A stretch of 64,000 bases of DNA from Gemmatimonadaceae bacterium (GCA_020846935.1 JADLCY010000006.1:186001-250000); one strand, 5' to 3'. Shown: positions 20,473 to 29,416, counted from the stretch's first letter. The notes: a model not told the origin generated them from the letters alone. A program made the numbers and translations.

Positions 20473-21474
20473 TCAGACGCTCAGTCTGACGAGGTCGACG
20501 CCCGCCTCCCTGAGCATCCGCGTGGCCGTCTCGTTGAGTGGATACGACTCATTGTAGACAACCTTCCTGATGCCGGCGTTGATGATCATCTTGCTGCAGA
20601 GCAGGCACGGGGAGTACGTCGTGTAGAGCGTGGCATCGCGGATGGCGATGCCGTGGTACGACGCCTGGACGATCGCGTTCTCCTCCCCGTGCGAGCAGAG
20701 GCACTCCTCCAGGTTCTTGCCGCTCTCGCTGAAGCCGTTGCACCGTGGGCAGCCGCCTTCGTTGCAGTTCTTCACCCCGCGGGGCGTGCCGTTGTAGCCC
20801 GTGCTGATGATCCGCCGGTCGGCCACGATCACGGCCGCGACCTGGCGCTTCATGCAGTTGCTGCGCGCGGCGACCTGACGGGCGATGTCCATGAAGTAGC
20901 GGTCCCACGTCGGGCGGGCGGACGACACCTCCACGTCGCGCAGCGCGCTCGCGACGCGCTCGGCGAACTCGTCCAGCGTCCCGTGATTCTCGATGACCCG
21001 ATTGGCCAGCCGCTCCGTCTCGAGCAACTGCTGTGCGGCCACGTTGCTGCTCGCGAACTCGCGCTCCTCCTGGCGGATGAACTCCTGCAGCGTTCGGCCG
21101 TCGCCTTCGCGATTTCGCGCCTGCGCCCGGGCGAATCGTGATTCGAGGGCCGCAAAGACGTGGAAGAGCGTAAACGAGCCCGCCTTCCGAAGGGCGGCGA
21201 CTTCAGCCGGGTGGCGGATGCTGTCGACGACATAGTTCCGATCCGGCTGCATGCGCGCCACCGTCAGATCACCGAGCGCGCCGGGGCCGTGGCGCTCGCG
21301 CAACTCGTTGCCGAGCGCGATCAGGTTCTCGCGCTCCGCCGAGAGTCCGCGCCGCTTCGCCTCCTCGCGAATCGCATCGGACAGCGAGAGATAGGTGAAT
21401 CCCCTGGCGCCGAGCATTTCCCCGGCGGTGGTCTTGCCAGCGGCATTTCGGCCGGTCAGTCCAATGATGAGCAT
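20473..21474 (-). CDS. P-loop NTPase fused to deoxycytidylate deaminase (Dcd1/AvcD-like architecture)
   Basis: This 333-residue protein starts at ATG 21474. Residues 1-180 form a P-loop kinase-like domain: Walker A GRNAAGKT at 8-15, DSIRHPAE at 84-91, then a charged helix. Residues 188-333 are a dCMP deaminase: WDRYFM, NCMKRQVAAVIV, STGYNGTPRG, GGCPRC, CSHGEENA with His262 and Glu264, and SPCLLC with Cys290 and Cys293 for zinc. The motif reads HGE where HAE is usual. Yeast Dcd1 and the phage-defence AvcD/DcdV proteins share this domain order. Here the NTPase motif is intact. It would convert dCMP to dUMP; the NTPase role is unknown. Confidence 0.88.
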   Translation of the reverse strand: MLIIGLTGRNAAGKTTAGEMLGARGFTYLSLSDAIREEAKRRGLSAERENLIALGNELRERHGPGALGDLTVARMQPDRNYVVDSIRHPAEVAALRKAGSFTLFHVFAALESRFARAQARNREGDGRTLQEFIRQEEREFASSNVAAQQLLETERLANRVIENHGTLDEFAERVASALRDVEVSSARPTWDRYFMDIARQVAARSNCMKRQVAAVIVADRRIISTGYNGTPRGVKNCNEGGCPRCNGFSESGKNLEECLCSHGEENAIVQASYHGIAIRDATLYTTYSPCLLCSKMIINAGIRKVVYNESYPLNETATRMLREAGVDLVRLSV

Positions 21475-21811
21475 CGAATATGGAGTCGCGCGGGAAAGAG
21501 CCGCGCGAAAGATCGACTCGTCGCTGCGCGCCGGGAAGGCGTGTGATCGCGCTTGAAGCGCGCCGCGTTGGTGTGATTTCGCGCCAACATTCCGAGCGCC
21601 TCCCCTGCGCAATCTCCTCGTTCAGCCAGTCGCAGTGCTCGCAGGATCCGTTGCCTGGCGGTGGTCCGGCTGGTGGTCCAGGCGTTCGCGACAATCCAGG
21701 GCATCCGAGACTATCCCGCGAGCTGCTCGCCTTGCGGCCCTGGGCGTTCCTGAGACTCTGTCGCCGTCGCCGCCCCCCGGAGTCGCTCGGTACAGCGGCC
21801 ACCTCATGGCT
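21475..21811. other. Intergenic stretch, 337 bases, no gene recognised
   Basis: It lies between the divergent deaminase fusion (minus) and the decayed DsbA-like gene (plus). CGCGCGG (21487-21493) pairs with CCGCGCG (21501-21507) just ahead of the deaminase start. Short open frames here show no family pattern and poor codon use. A small RNA on the minus strand, as accompanies avcD in Vibrio, would have to lie here, but nothing in the sequence demonstrates one. Confidence 0.4.
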
Positions 21812-22435
21812 GATGCGCAAATCGGTTCTATGCGTGTCGCCTGTTGCGGCTGTCTCCGCGCACTTCCGGGTATCCGGGCGCTCCCTGGAGCCGCAGTGAG
21901 GTGGTCAGGGCTCCCCACACCAAGCAGGTCTGCACGAACCCTCTCAGCATGGCCGCCATCCCGCTGTGGTCGGGCGTCGGCACGGCTCAGCTTGTCGAGG
22001 TGTCGGACCACGAATGCCCGTTCTGTCGACGGGTGAAGGCCGTCGTCGATTCCGCCGTGACTTCGGGACTTCCGGGTTCCCAACCTTCACTATCCCGTGC
22101 CTGCCCATCCGCAGGCCAAGCTCGGTGCCTTGGCCGCCACGTGTGCCAGGCAGGCGGGCGAGTTCCTTCCACTGCACAACTACCTGATGCGCGATTCGAC
22201 GTGGCAGGCGGGATCTGCCTGGGAGAAGCATGCGTGCTGAGCCGGGATCCGCGATCCGTCCAACCTCGTCACGTGCATGCACTCCGTCAATGCAGCGGAG
22301 ATGCTGGTGCGCGAGCTGGCTTGGGGTGACACTATTGGCGTAAACGGAACCCCGACCATCGTAAGCCGCACTGGGGTCCATCGGGGCGTCGCGACATACG
22401 AACAGCTGCGTCGACTTGCGGGAACGGAACGGTGA
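21812..22435 (+). pseudogene. Decayed DsbA-like/thioredoxin-fold gene
   Basis: Pieces of one thioredoxin-fold protein lie in three frames. A possible signal segment starts at ATG 21812 (MRKSVLCVSPVAAVSAHF) and soon stops. The active site VEVSDHECPFCRRV (CPFC at 22015-22026) is in a second frame. From about 22061 the third frame gives VPNLHYPVPAHPQAK, ARQAGEFLPLHNYL, an in-frame TGA at 22238-22240, then DPSNLVTCMHSVNAAE and the cis-proline loop IGVNGTPTIV (about 22334-22360). At least one frameshift (22055-22062) and one nonsense codon break it. Its final TGA overlaps the next start (GTGA), so it once headed this operon. Confidence 0.78.
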
Positions 22436-23589
22436 GATACAGCACTCGTGCAGCCTTCTTTCTGGCGCTGTTCGGCGCATATCCTGGCGCAGTTCATGGA
22501 CAGCGCCCCCCGCCCTCGGTACAGCGGTGGCACTTGACCGAAGCCACTCCCCTCCGGGATGGGGATCTCCCGGACGGCGGCTTCGGGAGAGTGGTCGGCG
22601 CTTGCCGCCTTCCGTCAGGTGAGGTGGTAGTCGCTGATGCCGCAGTGCAGTCGCTGTTCGTCTTTCACCCTGGTGGAGCACTGCGCGGTATCATTGGGCG
22701 GAAAGGAATGGGCCCGGGCGAACTCTCCGCGCTCTGGTTGCTGAGCGCCTCGGCAGATACCATCGTTGCGCTCGAGCGATCACCTGGACCGAATCAGGTA
22801 AGCAAGTTTCGAGCGGACACATTCCTTGAACGCTCGCTGCTGCGTTCGCTTGACTCCTCGCGTGCGCTGCTGCTCCCGCTTGCGTACTCGCCACGTGCTG
22901 GATTTCTCGTGACAAGGGGCGGGGGGATGCGCGCGATGGCTCCTCACTCCCAGGCGGTATGGCGCGACAGTGTAGAGATCGGGGTGGCCTCGCCTGACCT
23001 TGTCTCTCTTTCATGGATTGGCAGGTTCCCGCAAGGCACCTTTGCCCGGTATCCGCTCAGGGCGGGGCCTGCGGGCTTTGCGTTCACGCTCGTTCACCCC
23101 GGCCCGGCGTTCGTCGCTGGCGGGACTGGCACCCGGCTGTGGTATGGCGACACAGAGCCTGGCTGGATCAGGGGCGTGGATCGGTCAGGAAGAATCGTGG
23201 CACGAGCCGTGTGGCCGCTCGCACGTCATCGCCTCTCCAGGGAACGTCTCCGTCAGGCCGCGGCACGAGCGCTCCACGACGTTCGCACGTCAGATGATTC
23301 GGCTCGGGTGCGAGCGCGCTTCGGAGAGGCGCTCCCCCTCTCCTATGCGCCCCACTTCGTGCGCTTTGTACCAACTACCGGCAGCTCGCTGTGGGTTGAG
23401 GCATTCGCTGAAGACCCTCAGGACGACAAGACCTACATGGTGTTGACGGAAACGGGGCAGTGGATCGCCCAACTGACCCTCGACGGTGGCCGGAGTCTCC
23501 TTGCGGTCGACGACGGACACGCGATCGTTGCGCGCACGGATGTCGACGGGGTGATGCGGCTGAGTCTGAACGCCATTCGCAGGAGGTAA
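22432..23589 (+). CDS. Secreted 6-bladed beta-propeller (NHL-like) protein
   Basis: This 385-residue protein has a signal peptide (AAFFLALFGAYPGAVHGQ). Repeated blade motifs appear: GGFGRVVGACRLPSGEVVVAD, a hydrophobic strand with FVFHPGGALRGIIGRKGMGPGE, and later GWIRGVDRSGRIVAR. Short strands, Gly-Asp turns and a GRxGxGPGE-type blade are typical of the secreted 6-bladed propeller family. The GTG start overlaps the stop of the decayed DsbA-like gene by 4 bases, and the cupin gene follows after 8 bases. The ligand is unknown; export and binding are inferred. Confidence 0.78.
   Translation: MRYSTRAAFFLALFGAYPGAVHGQRPPPSVQRWHLTEATPLRDGDLPDGGFGRVVGACRLPSGEVVVADAAVQSLFVFHPGGALRGIIGRKGMGPGELSALWLLSASADTIVALERSPGPNQVSKFRADTFLERSLLRSLDSSRALLLPLAYSPRAGFLVTRGGGMRAMAPHSQAVWRDSVEIGVASPDLVSLSWIGRFPQGTFARYPLRAGPAGFAFTLVHPGPAFVAGGTGTRLWYGDTEPGWIRGVDRSGRIVARAVWPLARHRLSRERLRQAAARALHDVRTSDDSARVRARFGEALPLSYAPHFVRFVPTTGSSLWVEAFAEDPQDDKTYMVLTETGQWIAQLTLDGGRSLLAVDDGHAIVARTDVDGVMRLSLNAIRRR
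23581..23586 (+). promoter_or_regulatory. Strong Shine-Dalgarno AGGAGG for the cupin gene
   Basis: AGGAGG overlaps the last codons of the propeller gene. It is 5 bases before an in-frame TTG (23592) and 11 bases before ATG 23598. Spacing slightly favours TTG; codon preference favours ATG. Confidence 0.6.
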
Positions 23590-23597
23590 CGTTGGCC

Positions 23598-24101
23598 ATG
23601 CGATCAGCGAGTGCCACGCTTGTTGTCGCGTCATTGGTGCTGGTGACGGACAGCCTCGGATCGCAGGTTGTCACGAGGATCGCCGATTCAGACATGCGCG
23701 CAGCCCTCATGGCGAGCGACGAGTCCGACTCTCGAGGCGGGCTGTTCCGGGCCGCACGCGACAACAATGCGCAGTTCGTTCTCAATCGTCGGACCACCGC
23801 GAGCGCGCTCGAGCTCCATTGCTTCTGGGATGACATCCTCGTGATACGCAGCGGCCTTGGCGTGCTGCGGCACGGTCGAAAGGTCAAGGGTCTCGTCCGA
23901 TACGGTGCGGGTGAATGGCGCGCCTCGTCTCTCGTGGGCGCAAGCGAAATCACGCTGGCGTCACACGACGTGCTGCGTGTTCCGGCCGGGGAAGCCCACT
24001 CCATTTCGCCACTCGGTGCGGCTCCGCTGGTATACCTTGTTGTCAAGGTCCGGGCGTTCGAGGAGCGCGCATGCGGCAGCCTGCCCAAGCGGGGCGCCTA
24101 G
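23598..24101 (+). CDS. Exported cupin-like protein
   Basis: This 167-residue protein, from ATG 23598 (TTG 23592 possible), has a signal-like N-terminus (ATLVVASLVLVTDSLGSQ). The rest looks like a single-domain cupin: ELHCFWDDILVIRSGLGVLRHG as first motif, then HDVLRVPAGEAHSISPLG as second, where the His resembles a metal ligand. The first motif carries only one His, so metal binding is uncertain. It is the last gene in the operon with the propeller and the decayed DsbA-like gene. Function is unknown. Confidence 0.65.
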   Translation: MRSASATLVVASLVLVTDSLGSQVVTRIADSDMRAALMASDESDSRGGLFRAARDNNAQFVLNRRTTASALELHCFWDDILVIRSGLGVLRHGRKVKGLVRYGAGEWRASSLVGASEITLASHDVLRVPAGEAHSISPLGAAPLVYLVVKVRAFEERACGSLPKRGA

Positions 24102-24123
24102 CGTTCCTCGCGGCTGCGTACGC

Positions 24124-24777
24124 TCACCGGCTCGAAGCCTTGATCCTCGCCCGCTCCTGCCACACCGCGACGACGCCCGGGATCACCGACAGCACGATGA
24201 TGGCAAGGATCACCACCGAGAAGTTCTCCTTCACGAACGGCAAGTTGCCGAAGAAGTACCCGGCCATCAGCATCGATCCTACCCACACGATGCCCCCGAT
24301 CACGTTGTACGAGGCAAAGCGGCCGTAGGCCATCGACCCCGCGCCGGCGACGAACGGGGCAAACGTGCGCACGATGGGCACGAACCGCGCGAGGAAGATC
24401 GTCTTGCCGCCATGGCGCTCGAAGAACCCGTGCGTCAGATCGATGTGCGCCTTCTTCACCAGCGGTAGCCTGCCCGCCGCCGCCCGCTCGCCAAAGATCG
24501 TCCCGAACCAGTAGTTGCACGCATCCCCGAGGATCGCACACACGATCAGCAGCGGCAGCAGGATCACGATCTTGAGCGACCCGGTCGCTGCCGCGAGCGC
24601 GCCCACGGCAAAAAGCAGGGAATCACCCGGAAGGATCGGCGTCACTACCAGACCGGTCTCCGCGAAGATGATCAGGGCGAGGAGCACGTAGGTCCACGGA
24701 CCCGCCCACTCCACCAGGGTGACGAGGTGGGCGTCGAGGTGCAGGACGTACTCGAGCGCGGTGCGGATCAGCTCCAT
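24124..24777 (-). CDS. DedA-family (VTT domain) membrane protein
   Basis: This 217-residue membrane protein has the DedA hallmarks: IIFAETGLVVTPILPGDSLL near the N-terminus, GDACNYWFGTIFGE, and the basic motif FLARFVPIVRTFAPFVAGAG with its conserved Arg residues, then YNVIGGIVWV. DedA proteins are implicated in lipid flipping (undecaprenyl phosphate or phosphatidylethanolamine) and envelope homeostasis. It reads the same way as the amino-sugar operon, 150 bases downstream of it. No clear promoter is visible before it. Confidence 0.93.
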   Translation of the reverse strand: MELIRTALEYVLHLDAHLVTLVEWAGPWTYVLLALIIFAETGLVVTPILPGDSLLFAVGALAAATGSLKIVILLPLLIVCAILGDACNYWFGTIFGERAAAGRLPLVKKAHIDLTHGFFERHGGKTIFLARFVPIVRTFAPFVAGAGSMAYGRFASYNVIGGIVWVGSMLMAGYFFGNLPFVKENFSVVILAIIVLSVIPGVVAVWQERARIKASSR

Positions 24778-24927
24778 GGGGTCGCTGGACTGGTGTTGAG
24801 TTGCTCCCAGGCCAGGACTCGGTCTGGGCGACGAGCTTCACGTGGACACGACCGCAAACGATCCCGGGACGCGCCGTGGACGCAGCCGGGCGCTCGGCCG
24901 GTCACGTCGACCGACGATTGCCTGGCC

Positions 24928-25860
24928 CTACGCCGGCGTACCAAGCAAGCGCAGTGCCGCTCGCACCGCGCCACGAACCGGAACCACATGGTCGTCACGG
25001 ACCGTGGCTCCCGGTGTCGCGACCTTGAGGCGCGAGACCAATCGCTTGCGGAGCAGAGTCCCTTTGGCCAGGAGGCCTCCACTGAGCGCCAGCGACATGG
25101 CGGCCCGTTCGTCCACGAACAGCTGGCGCGCGAGTGTACGGGCGTGCAGAGCGAGTTCCTCGACGGCGAGCGTCATGAGAGAGTTCGCCCGCAGGTCGCC
25201 CTGTTGCGCCACCGACATCACCACGGGCGCGAGGGTCGCGAGGTCCGCTGGGGTCGCCCCGGCAGCCCATGGGATGAGGTCGGCCACCTCGTTGACCTCG
25301 AGGGCGGTGAGGACGGCGCCCGTCAGCGCGGTCTCGGGCTCACGGCCGTCGTGCGCTGCGGTCACGATGGAGAGGGCACGACGACCGATCCACTGGCCGC
25401 TGCCTTCGTCGCCACAGTTCGGCCCCCAGCCGCCACACCTCGCAAAGGCGCCAGTCGGGCCGCGGCCGTAGGCCACCGAACCCGTCCCCGAGATTACCAG
25501 CAGGCCCGGGCCGTCGCCAAAGGCGTCGTCGAGGCCGATCATCGCGTCGGCACACACGAGGACGTCGACCGCCACCTGGCGCGCGACCAGCGCCTGCCAC
25601 ATGGCCTCGCGCTCGCTCTCCCGACCAGCTCCCGCCAGGCCGGCGCAGAGCGCCTTTGGGGTCGCATGCCCCATTTCGCACGCGACCAGCGCCTCCTTCA
25701 CCGCGGCGGCAATCACGTCGGCAGCGCTGTCGGTCTCGCCTGGTCGCGCCGCCGAGCCTTTCGCGGTCTCGATCGTGACGATCTCCTTTCCGGTCTCATC
25801 CGCGACTTGCACCCGGGTCCGAGAGCCGCCGCCGTCCACGCCAATGACGATGTCGCTCAC
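24928..25860 (-). CDS. BadF/BcrA-type sugar kinase, probable N-acetylglucosamine kinase
   Basis: This 310-residue ASKHA-fold protein has a phosphate-1 loop VIGVDGGGSRTRVQVAD, an acidic CADAMIGLDDAFG, a phosphate-2 loop VISGTGSVAYGR, GDEGSGQWIGRRAL (the signature of eukaryotic-type N-acetylglucosamine kinase and related BadF proteins) and an adenosine motif SGGLLAKG. The GTG start overlaps the symporter stop by 4 bases. With the symporter and the NagB-deacetylase fusion it completes a route from imported GlcNAc or chitobiose-derived sugar to fructose-6-phosphate. The substrate is inferred from context. Confidence 0.85.
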   Translation of the reverse strand: MSDIVIGVDGGGSRTRVQVADETGKEIVTIETAKGSAARPGETDSAADVIAAAVKEALVACEMGHATPKALCAGLAGAGRESEREAMWQALVARQVAVDVLVCADAMIGLDDAFGDGPGLLVISGTGSVAYGRGPTGAFARCGGWGPNCGDEGSGQWIGRRALSIVTAAHDGREPETALTGAVLTALEVNEVADLIPWAAGATPADLATLAPVVMSVAQQGDLRANSLMTLAVEELALHARTLARQLFVDERAAMSLALSGGLLAKGTLLRKRLVSRLKVATPGATVRDDHVVPVRGAVRAALRLLGTPA

Positions 25861-27404
25861 GCCACCTTCCGGACCGGGGCCGAGGACTCGCTTCGATCCG
25901 GCGATACGGGCGCGGGATGAGTAAACGACGAAAGCATGCCGACGATGACGGTGATGGACGTTCCGATGAGCACGTACCAGGGCCACGCGATGCGCGCGAA
26001 CGGGCCCAGGGTTTGAGCGAGCGAAGGGTAAGCGGTCGAGATCTGCCGTGCAAACACCACGAAGGACATGGCCGCGATCCCCACCACGAGGCCCGTGATG
26101 GCGTCGCGCTGCGTGGCTCGGCGCCAGAAGTTGCCGAGAAAGAACGTGCCGAGCAGGCCGCCGTAGGTGAACGACGCAATGCCGAGCGCCACCACGACCA
26201 CCGGCGTGCCCTGCTCCTTGAACAGCAGCGCGCCGCCGGTGAGCACGACGCCCCAGAACAGCGCGAAGAGCTTGCCGGCCTTGAGCGTCTCCGGATCGCT
26301 GGCCTTGCGGCGCGAGAGCGGGAGGTAGATGTCGTGCGTCGTGGCGGCGGCGAGTGAGTTGATCGCCCCCGAATGGGTGCTCATCGTCGCCGCGACGATG
26401 GCTGCAATGAGGAGCCCAACGAGCCCCGGCGGCATCCGTTCGATGATGAACGTCGGGAAGATCGCGTCGGGAGCCGAGAACTCCCGGCCACCGTACAACA
26501 CGAAGAGCCCGATCCCGATGAAGAGGAACAAGGTGAACTGCAGGAACACGGTGATGCCGCTGCCGATGATCGCACGCTGCGCGTCCTTCAGGCTCTTCGA
26601 CGACAGCAGGCGCTGCACGATGAGCTGGTCGGCCCCGTGCGAAGCCATCGCCAGGAATGCGCCACCGATCAAGCCGGCAAAGACCGTGTGCGGCCGATCC
26701 ATTCCGGTGGAGAAGTCGAGCAGTTGCAGCTTGCCCTGCGCACCCGCCCGTTCCATGATGGCGCCCCAGCCGCCATCCACCGCGCCGCCGATCAGGACGA
26801 TCGCCGAAAGCCCACCCAGGATGTACACCGTGGCCTGCACGATCTCGGTCCACACGACGGCCTTCATGCCGCCGCGGTAGGTGTAGATCACGGTCAGCAC
26901 ACCGAGGATGACGATGGCGGCGGGCATCACCGTGGCGCGCGATGCCTCGTCGCCGAGAATCAGCGCCACCGGAATCGCCGTGGCGAACACGCGCACGGCA
27001 TCGGCCAGCGCGCGCGTGAACATGAAGACGATCGATGTGAGTCGGCGCGTTGCCAGGCCAAAGCGCTTCTCGAGGAGCGCGTATGCCGTGACGATCTCGC
27101 CCTGGTAGTACCGCGGCAGCAGGGCGTACGCGACCACGATGCGCCCGATGATGTACCCGGCGGCTACCTGCAGAAAGCCGAGGTTCCCCGTATAGGCGAG
27201 CCCCGGGATCGAGATGAACGTGAGCGCACTCGTCTCCGTGGCCACGATCGAGAACATCACCGCCCACCATGGGATGGCGCGATCGGCGACGAAGTAGTCC
27301 TTCGCATCGGCCTGTCGTCGACCGACCCACATGCCGAGCGCGGTCGTCCCGGCGAGGTAGGCGAGCAGGACCAGGCCGTCGAGAAGCGTGAATCGCAGTT
27401 GCAT
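25857..27404 (-). CDS. Sodium:solute symporter (SSS family)
   Basis: This 515-residue protein has 13-14 hydrophobic segments. SSS features are TTALGMWVGRRQ, DYFVADRAIPWWAV, FSIVATETSALTFISIPG (sodium-site region), the TYRGGMKAVVWTEIVQ motif and AAIVAATMSTHSGAINSLAA. The ATG shares one base with the stop of the upstream nagB fusion (TGATG), and its own stop overlaps the kinase start. It resembles the SGLT/sialic-acid-like branch that imports unmodified sugars, consistent with a downstream sugar kinase. The substrate is inferred to be GlcNAc or a related amino sugar. Confidence 0.88.
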   Translation of the reverse strand: MQLRFTLLDGLVLLAYLAGTTALGMWVGRRQADAKDYFVADRAIPWWAVMFSIVATETSALTFISIPGLAYTGNLGFLQVAAGYIIGRIVVAYALLPRYYQGEIVTAYALLEKRFGLATRRLTSIVFMFTRALADAVRVFATAIPVALILGDEASRATVMPAAIVILGVLTVIYTYRGGMKAVVWTEIVQATVYILGGLSAIVLIGGAVDGGWGAIMERAGAQGKLQLLDFSTGMDRPHTVFAGLIGGAFLAMASHGADQLIVQRLLSSKSLKDAQRAIIGSGITVFLQFTLFLFIGIGLFVLYGGREFSAPDAIFPTFIIERMPPGLVGLLIAAIVAATMSTHSGAINSLAAATTHDIYLPLSRRKASDPETLKAGKLFALFWGVVLTGGALLFKEQGTPVVVVALGIASFTYGGLLGTFFLGNFWRRATQRDAITGLVVGIAAMSFVVFARQISTAYPSLAQTLGPFARIAWPWYVLIGTSITVIVGMLSSFTHPAPVSPDRSESSAPVRKVA

Positions 27405-29404
27405 CAGGAGTCCGGCAGGGTGACGTACGCCTCCATCGCGAAATACTCCGCGAGGCCAAGCTGATTGAGGATGTGCGCCGTGTCGCGATTGCGCGCATCG
27501 ACCCGCTGCCAGAACTCCCGGTCGTCCTGGCCGGGGAAGGGCGCCGAGTCCTTCTGCGACTGGTGCTTGAAGATCGCCTGGATCTTGAGCTGCAGCTCTT
27601 CCTGTGACAACGGCACCAGGTACGTTGCCTCGGTCACCGGCCACTCCTGCCATGCGCCGCGATAGAGCCACACCTCCGGCCGTTCGCGCAACGTGCCTGC
27701 CGTGCGCGTCTCGGCGAGCGCGGCCTCGATCGCTTCCTTGCACATGCGATGCGTGCCGTGCGGGTCGGAGAGATCGCCGGCGATGAAGACGAAATGCGGC
27801 TGCACCTCTTCGAGCAGGGCGCGCACGATGGCGACGTCGCCCGGGCCAACGGGATCCTTGCGAACCTTCCCCGTCTGATAGAACGGCAAATCGAGAAAAC
27901 GCGCCGAACTCGCGGGGAGTCCCAGCGTCTCGATGCCGCTCACGGCCTCCGACTCGCGGATGATGCGCTTGATGTCCTGCACTTCGTCCACGTCGACGTC
28001 CCCGGACCGTTTGGATTCGAGAAAGGCAATCACGCGGTCTCGCATGGCGTTGACACCGCCGACGTCGAGCCCGCGCGCTGCGGCGAGCCGCGCGAGGAAG
28101 TCCACGTAGCGTCGCACGTCATGATCGAACACGGCAATATTGCCGCTCGTCATGTACGCCACGGTGATCGCGTTTTCGTTCTGCGCCAGCTTGAGCAGGA
28201 TCCCGCCCATGGAGATGACGTCGTCATCGGGGTGCGGGGAGAAACAGATCACCCGAAGGCCACGAGGCAGCTTGGACTTGCCGCGAATCTTGGCGCCCAG
28301 TCGGTTGAAGACGAGCCCGTTCACCGCACCAGGCGATCCGTAGTGCGCCACGAGCGATGAGAGCGCGTGCTCCGCGTAGTCACCGTGCGTGAGCTTGAGG
28401 ATGGCGCGCTTCGTCGTCAGCGAGAGCCACACGACGGCTCGCTCCGCGGCGGTGTCGTCCCACGCCACGGCGTCGAGCAACCAGGGCGTTGCCACCTTCG
28501 TGAGGTCGGCGGCCGCGGCCTGGTCGATGTAGAACGTGCAGTTGGAGTGCCTCTGCAGGAACGTCGCCGCCACCTCGAGGTCCACATCGCCTTCGATCGC
28601 GCGTCGAACGATCGCCGCCTTGTGTTCTCCGGTGGCGAGGATGGCCACCTCGCGCGCGCTCATGATCGTGGCGATGCCCATGGTCACGGCCTCGCGCGGC
28701 ACATGTTCTTCGCCAAAGAAGTCGGCCGCCGCGTCGCGGCGCGTCACCAGGTCGAGCGTCACACGCCGTGTCCGCGACTCGAAACTCGACCCGGGCTCGT
28801 TGAAGCCGATATGCCCCGTCTTTCCGATCCCGAGGATCTGGAAGTCGATGCCGCCCGCCGCCGCGATCGCCGCTTCGTACGCCGCGCAATGGGACGCGAG
28901 ATCCTGGGCGGCTACGTCGCCACGCGGGATATGTATGTGCGAAGCCGGGATGTCGATGTGCGCAAACAGATTCTCATGCATGAACCGGTGGTACGAGTGC
29001 ATGCTGTCCGGCGCCATCGGGTAGTACTCGTCCAGGTTGAACGTCACGACATGCGCGAATGAGAGCCCCTCGTCGCGATGCATGCGGATCAGTTCGCGAT
29101 AGACGCCGATCGGGGTCGAGCCTGTCGCAAGCCCAAGGACGCACGTTTTCCCCTCGGCTGCGCGCGCGCGAACCAGCGCGGCAATGCGGTGCGCGACCTC
29201 GCGTGCGACCGTGTCGTGGTCGGCCAGGACGAGGGAAGGGATGCGCTCGTGTGGCCAGGTGCGAGGTGTGGGGGTGCCGATGGCGCCGCTGGGGCCCGAG
29301 TGGGAGGGGCCGAAAGGCGACGGCCCGCGATGCGTGGTCACATCGCGGGCCGCTTCCTCACCAGCGCCGGCACCGGCCGATTGGCCAGTCACCGACGGAG
29401 TCAT
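27404..29404 (-). CDS. nagB: Glucosamine-6-phosphate deaminase fused to a PIG-L/LmbE deacetylase
   Basis: This 666-residue protein has a low-complexity N-tail (about 1-50). The NagB domain follows: GLATGSTPIGVYREL, FNLDEYYPM, LGIGKTGHIGFNEPGSSF. After about residue 380 comes a PIG-L deacetylase domain: CFSPHPDDDVISMGGIL (zinc motif near 388-393) and DLSDPHGTHRM. Such long NagB proteins are known in Bacteroidota. NagB turns glucosamine-6-phosphate into fructose-6-phosphate and ammonia. The second domain could remove the N-acetyl group first, replacing NagA, which is absent here. The ATG has no clear Shine-Dalgarno, so the true start may be internal. It begins 12 bases after the erpA-like gene. 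Confidence 0.88.
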   Translation of the reverse strand: MTPSVTGQSAGAGAGEEAARDVTTHRGPSPFGPSHSGPSGAIGTPTPRTWPHERIPSLVLADHDTVAREVAHRIAALVRARAAEGKTCVLGLATGSTPIGVYRELIRMHRDEGLSFAHVVTFNLDEYYPMAPDSMHSYHRFMHENLFAHIDIPASHIHIPRGDVAAQDLASHCAAYEAAIAAAGGIDFQILGIGKTGHIGFNEPGSSFESRTRRVTLDLVTRRDAAADFFGEEHVPREAVTMGIATIMSAREVAILATGEHKAAIVRRAIEGDVDLEVAATFLQRHSNCTFYIDQAAAADLTKVATPWLLDAVAWDDTAAERAVVWLSLTTKRAILKLTHGDYAEHALSSLVAHYGSPGAVNGLVFNRLGAKIRGKSKLPRGLRVICFSPHPDDDVISMGGILLKLAQNENAITVAYMTSGNIAVFDHDVRRYVDFLARLAAARGLDVGGVNAMRDRVIAFLESKRSGDVDVDEVQDIKRIIRESEAVSGIETLGLPASSARFLDLPFYQTGKVRKDPVGPGDVAIVRALLEEVQPHFVFIAGDLSDPHGTHRMCKEAIEAALAETRTAGTLRERPEVWLYRGAWQEWPVTEATYLVPLSQEELQLKIQAIFKHQSQKDSAPFPGQDDREFWQRVDARNRDTAHILNQLGLAEYFAMEAYVTLPDS

Positions 29405-29416
29405 TGTGGGAAGAAA

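Noticed and set aside
22238-22240. TGA in the DsbA-like frame read as selenocysteine
   Set aside because: The codon is not at the CPFC active site, a frameshift lies upstream in the same gene, and no hairpin of the SECIS kind is evident just after it.
20473-24101. Phage-defence island around the deaminase fusion
   Set aside because: No restriction, toxin, helicase, integrase or other defence gene lies nearby; a single AvcD-like protein and one decayed gene do not make an island.
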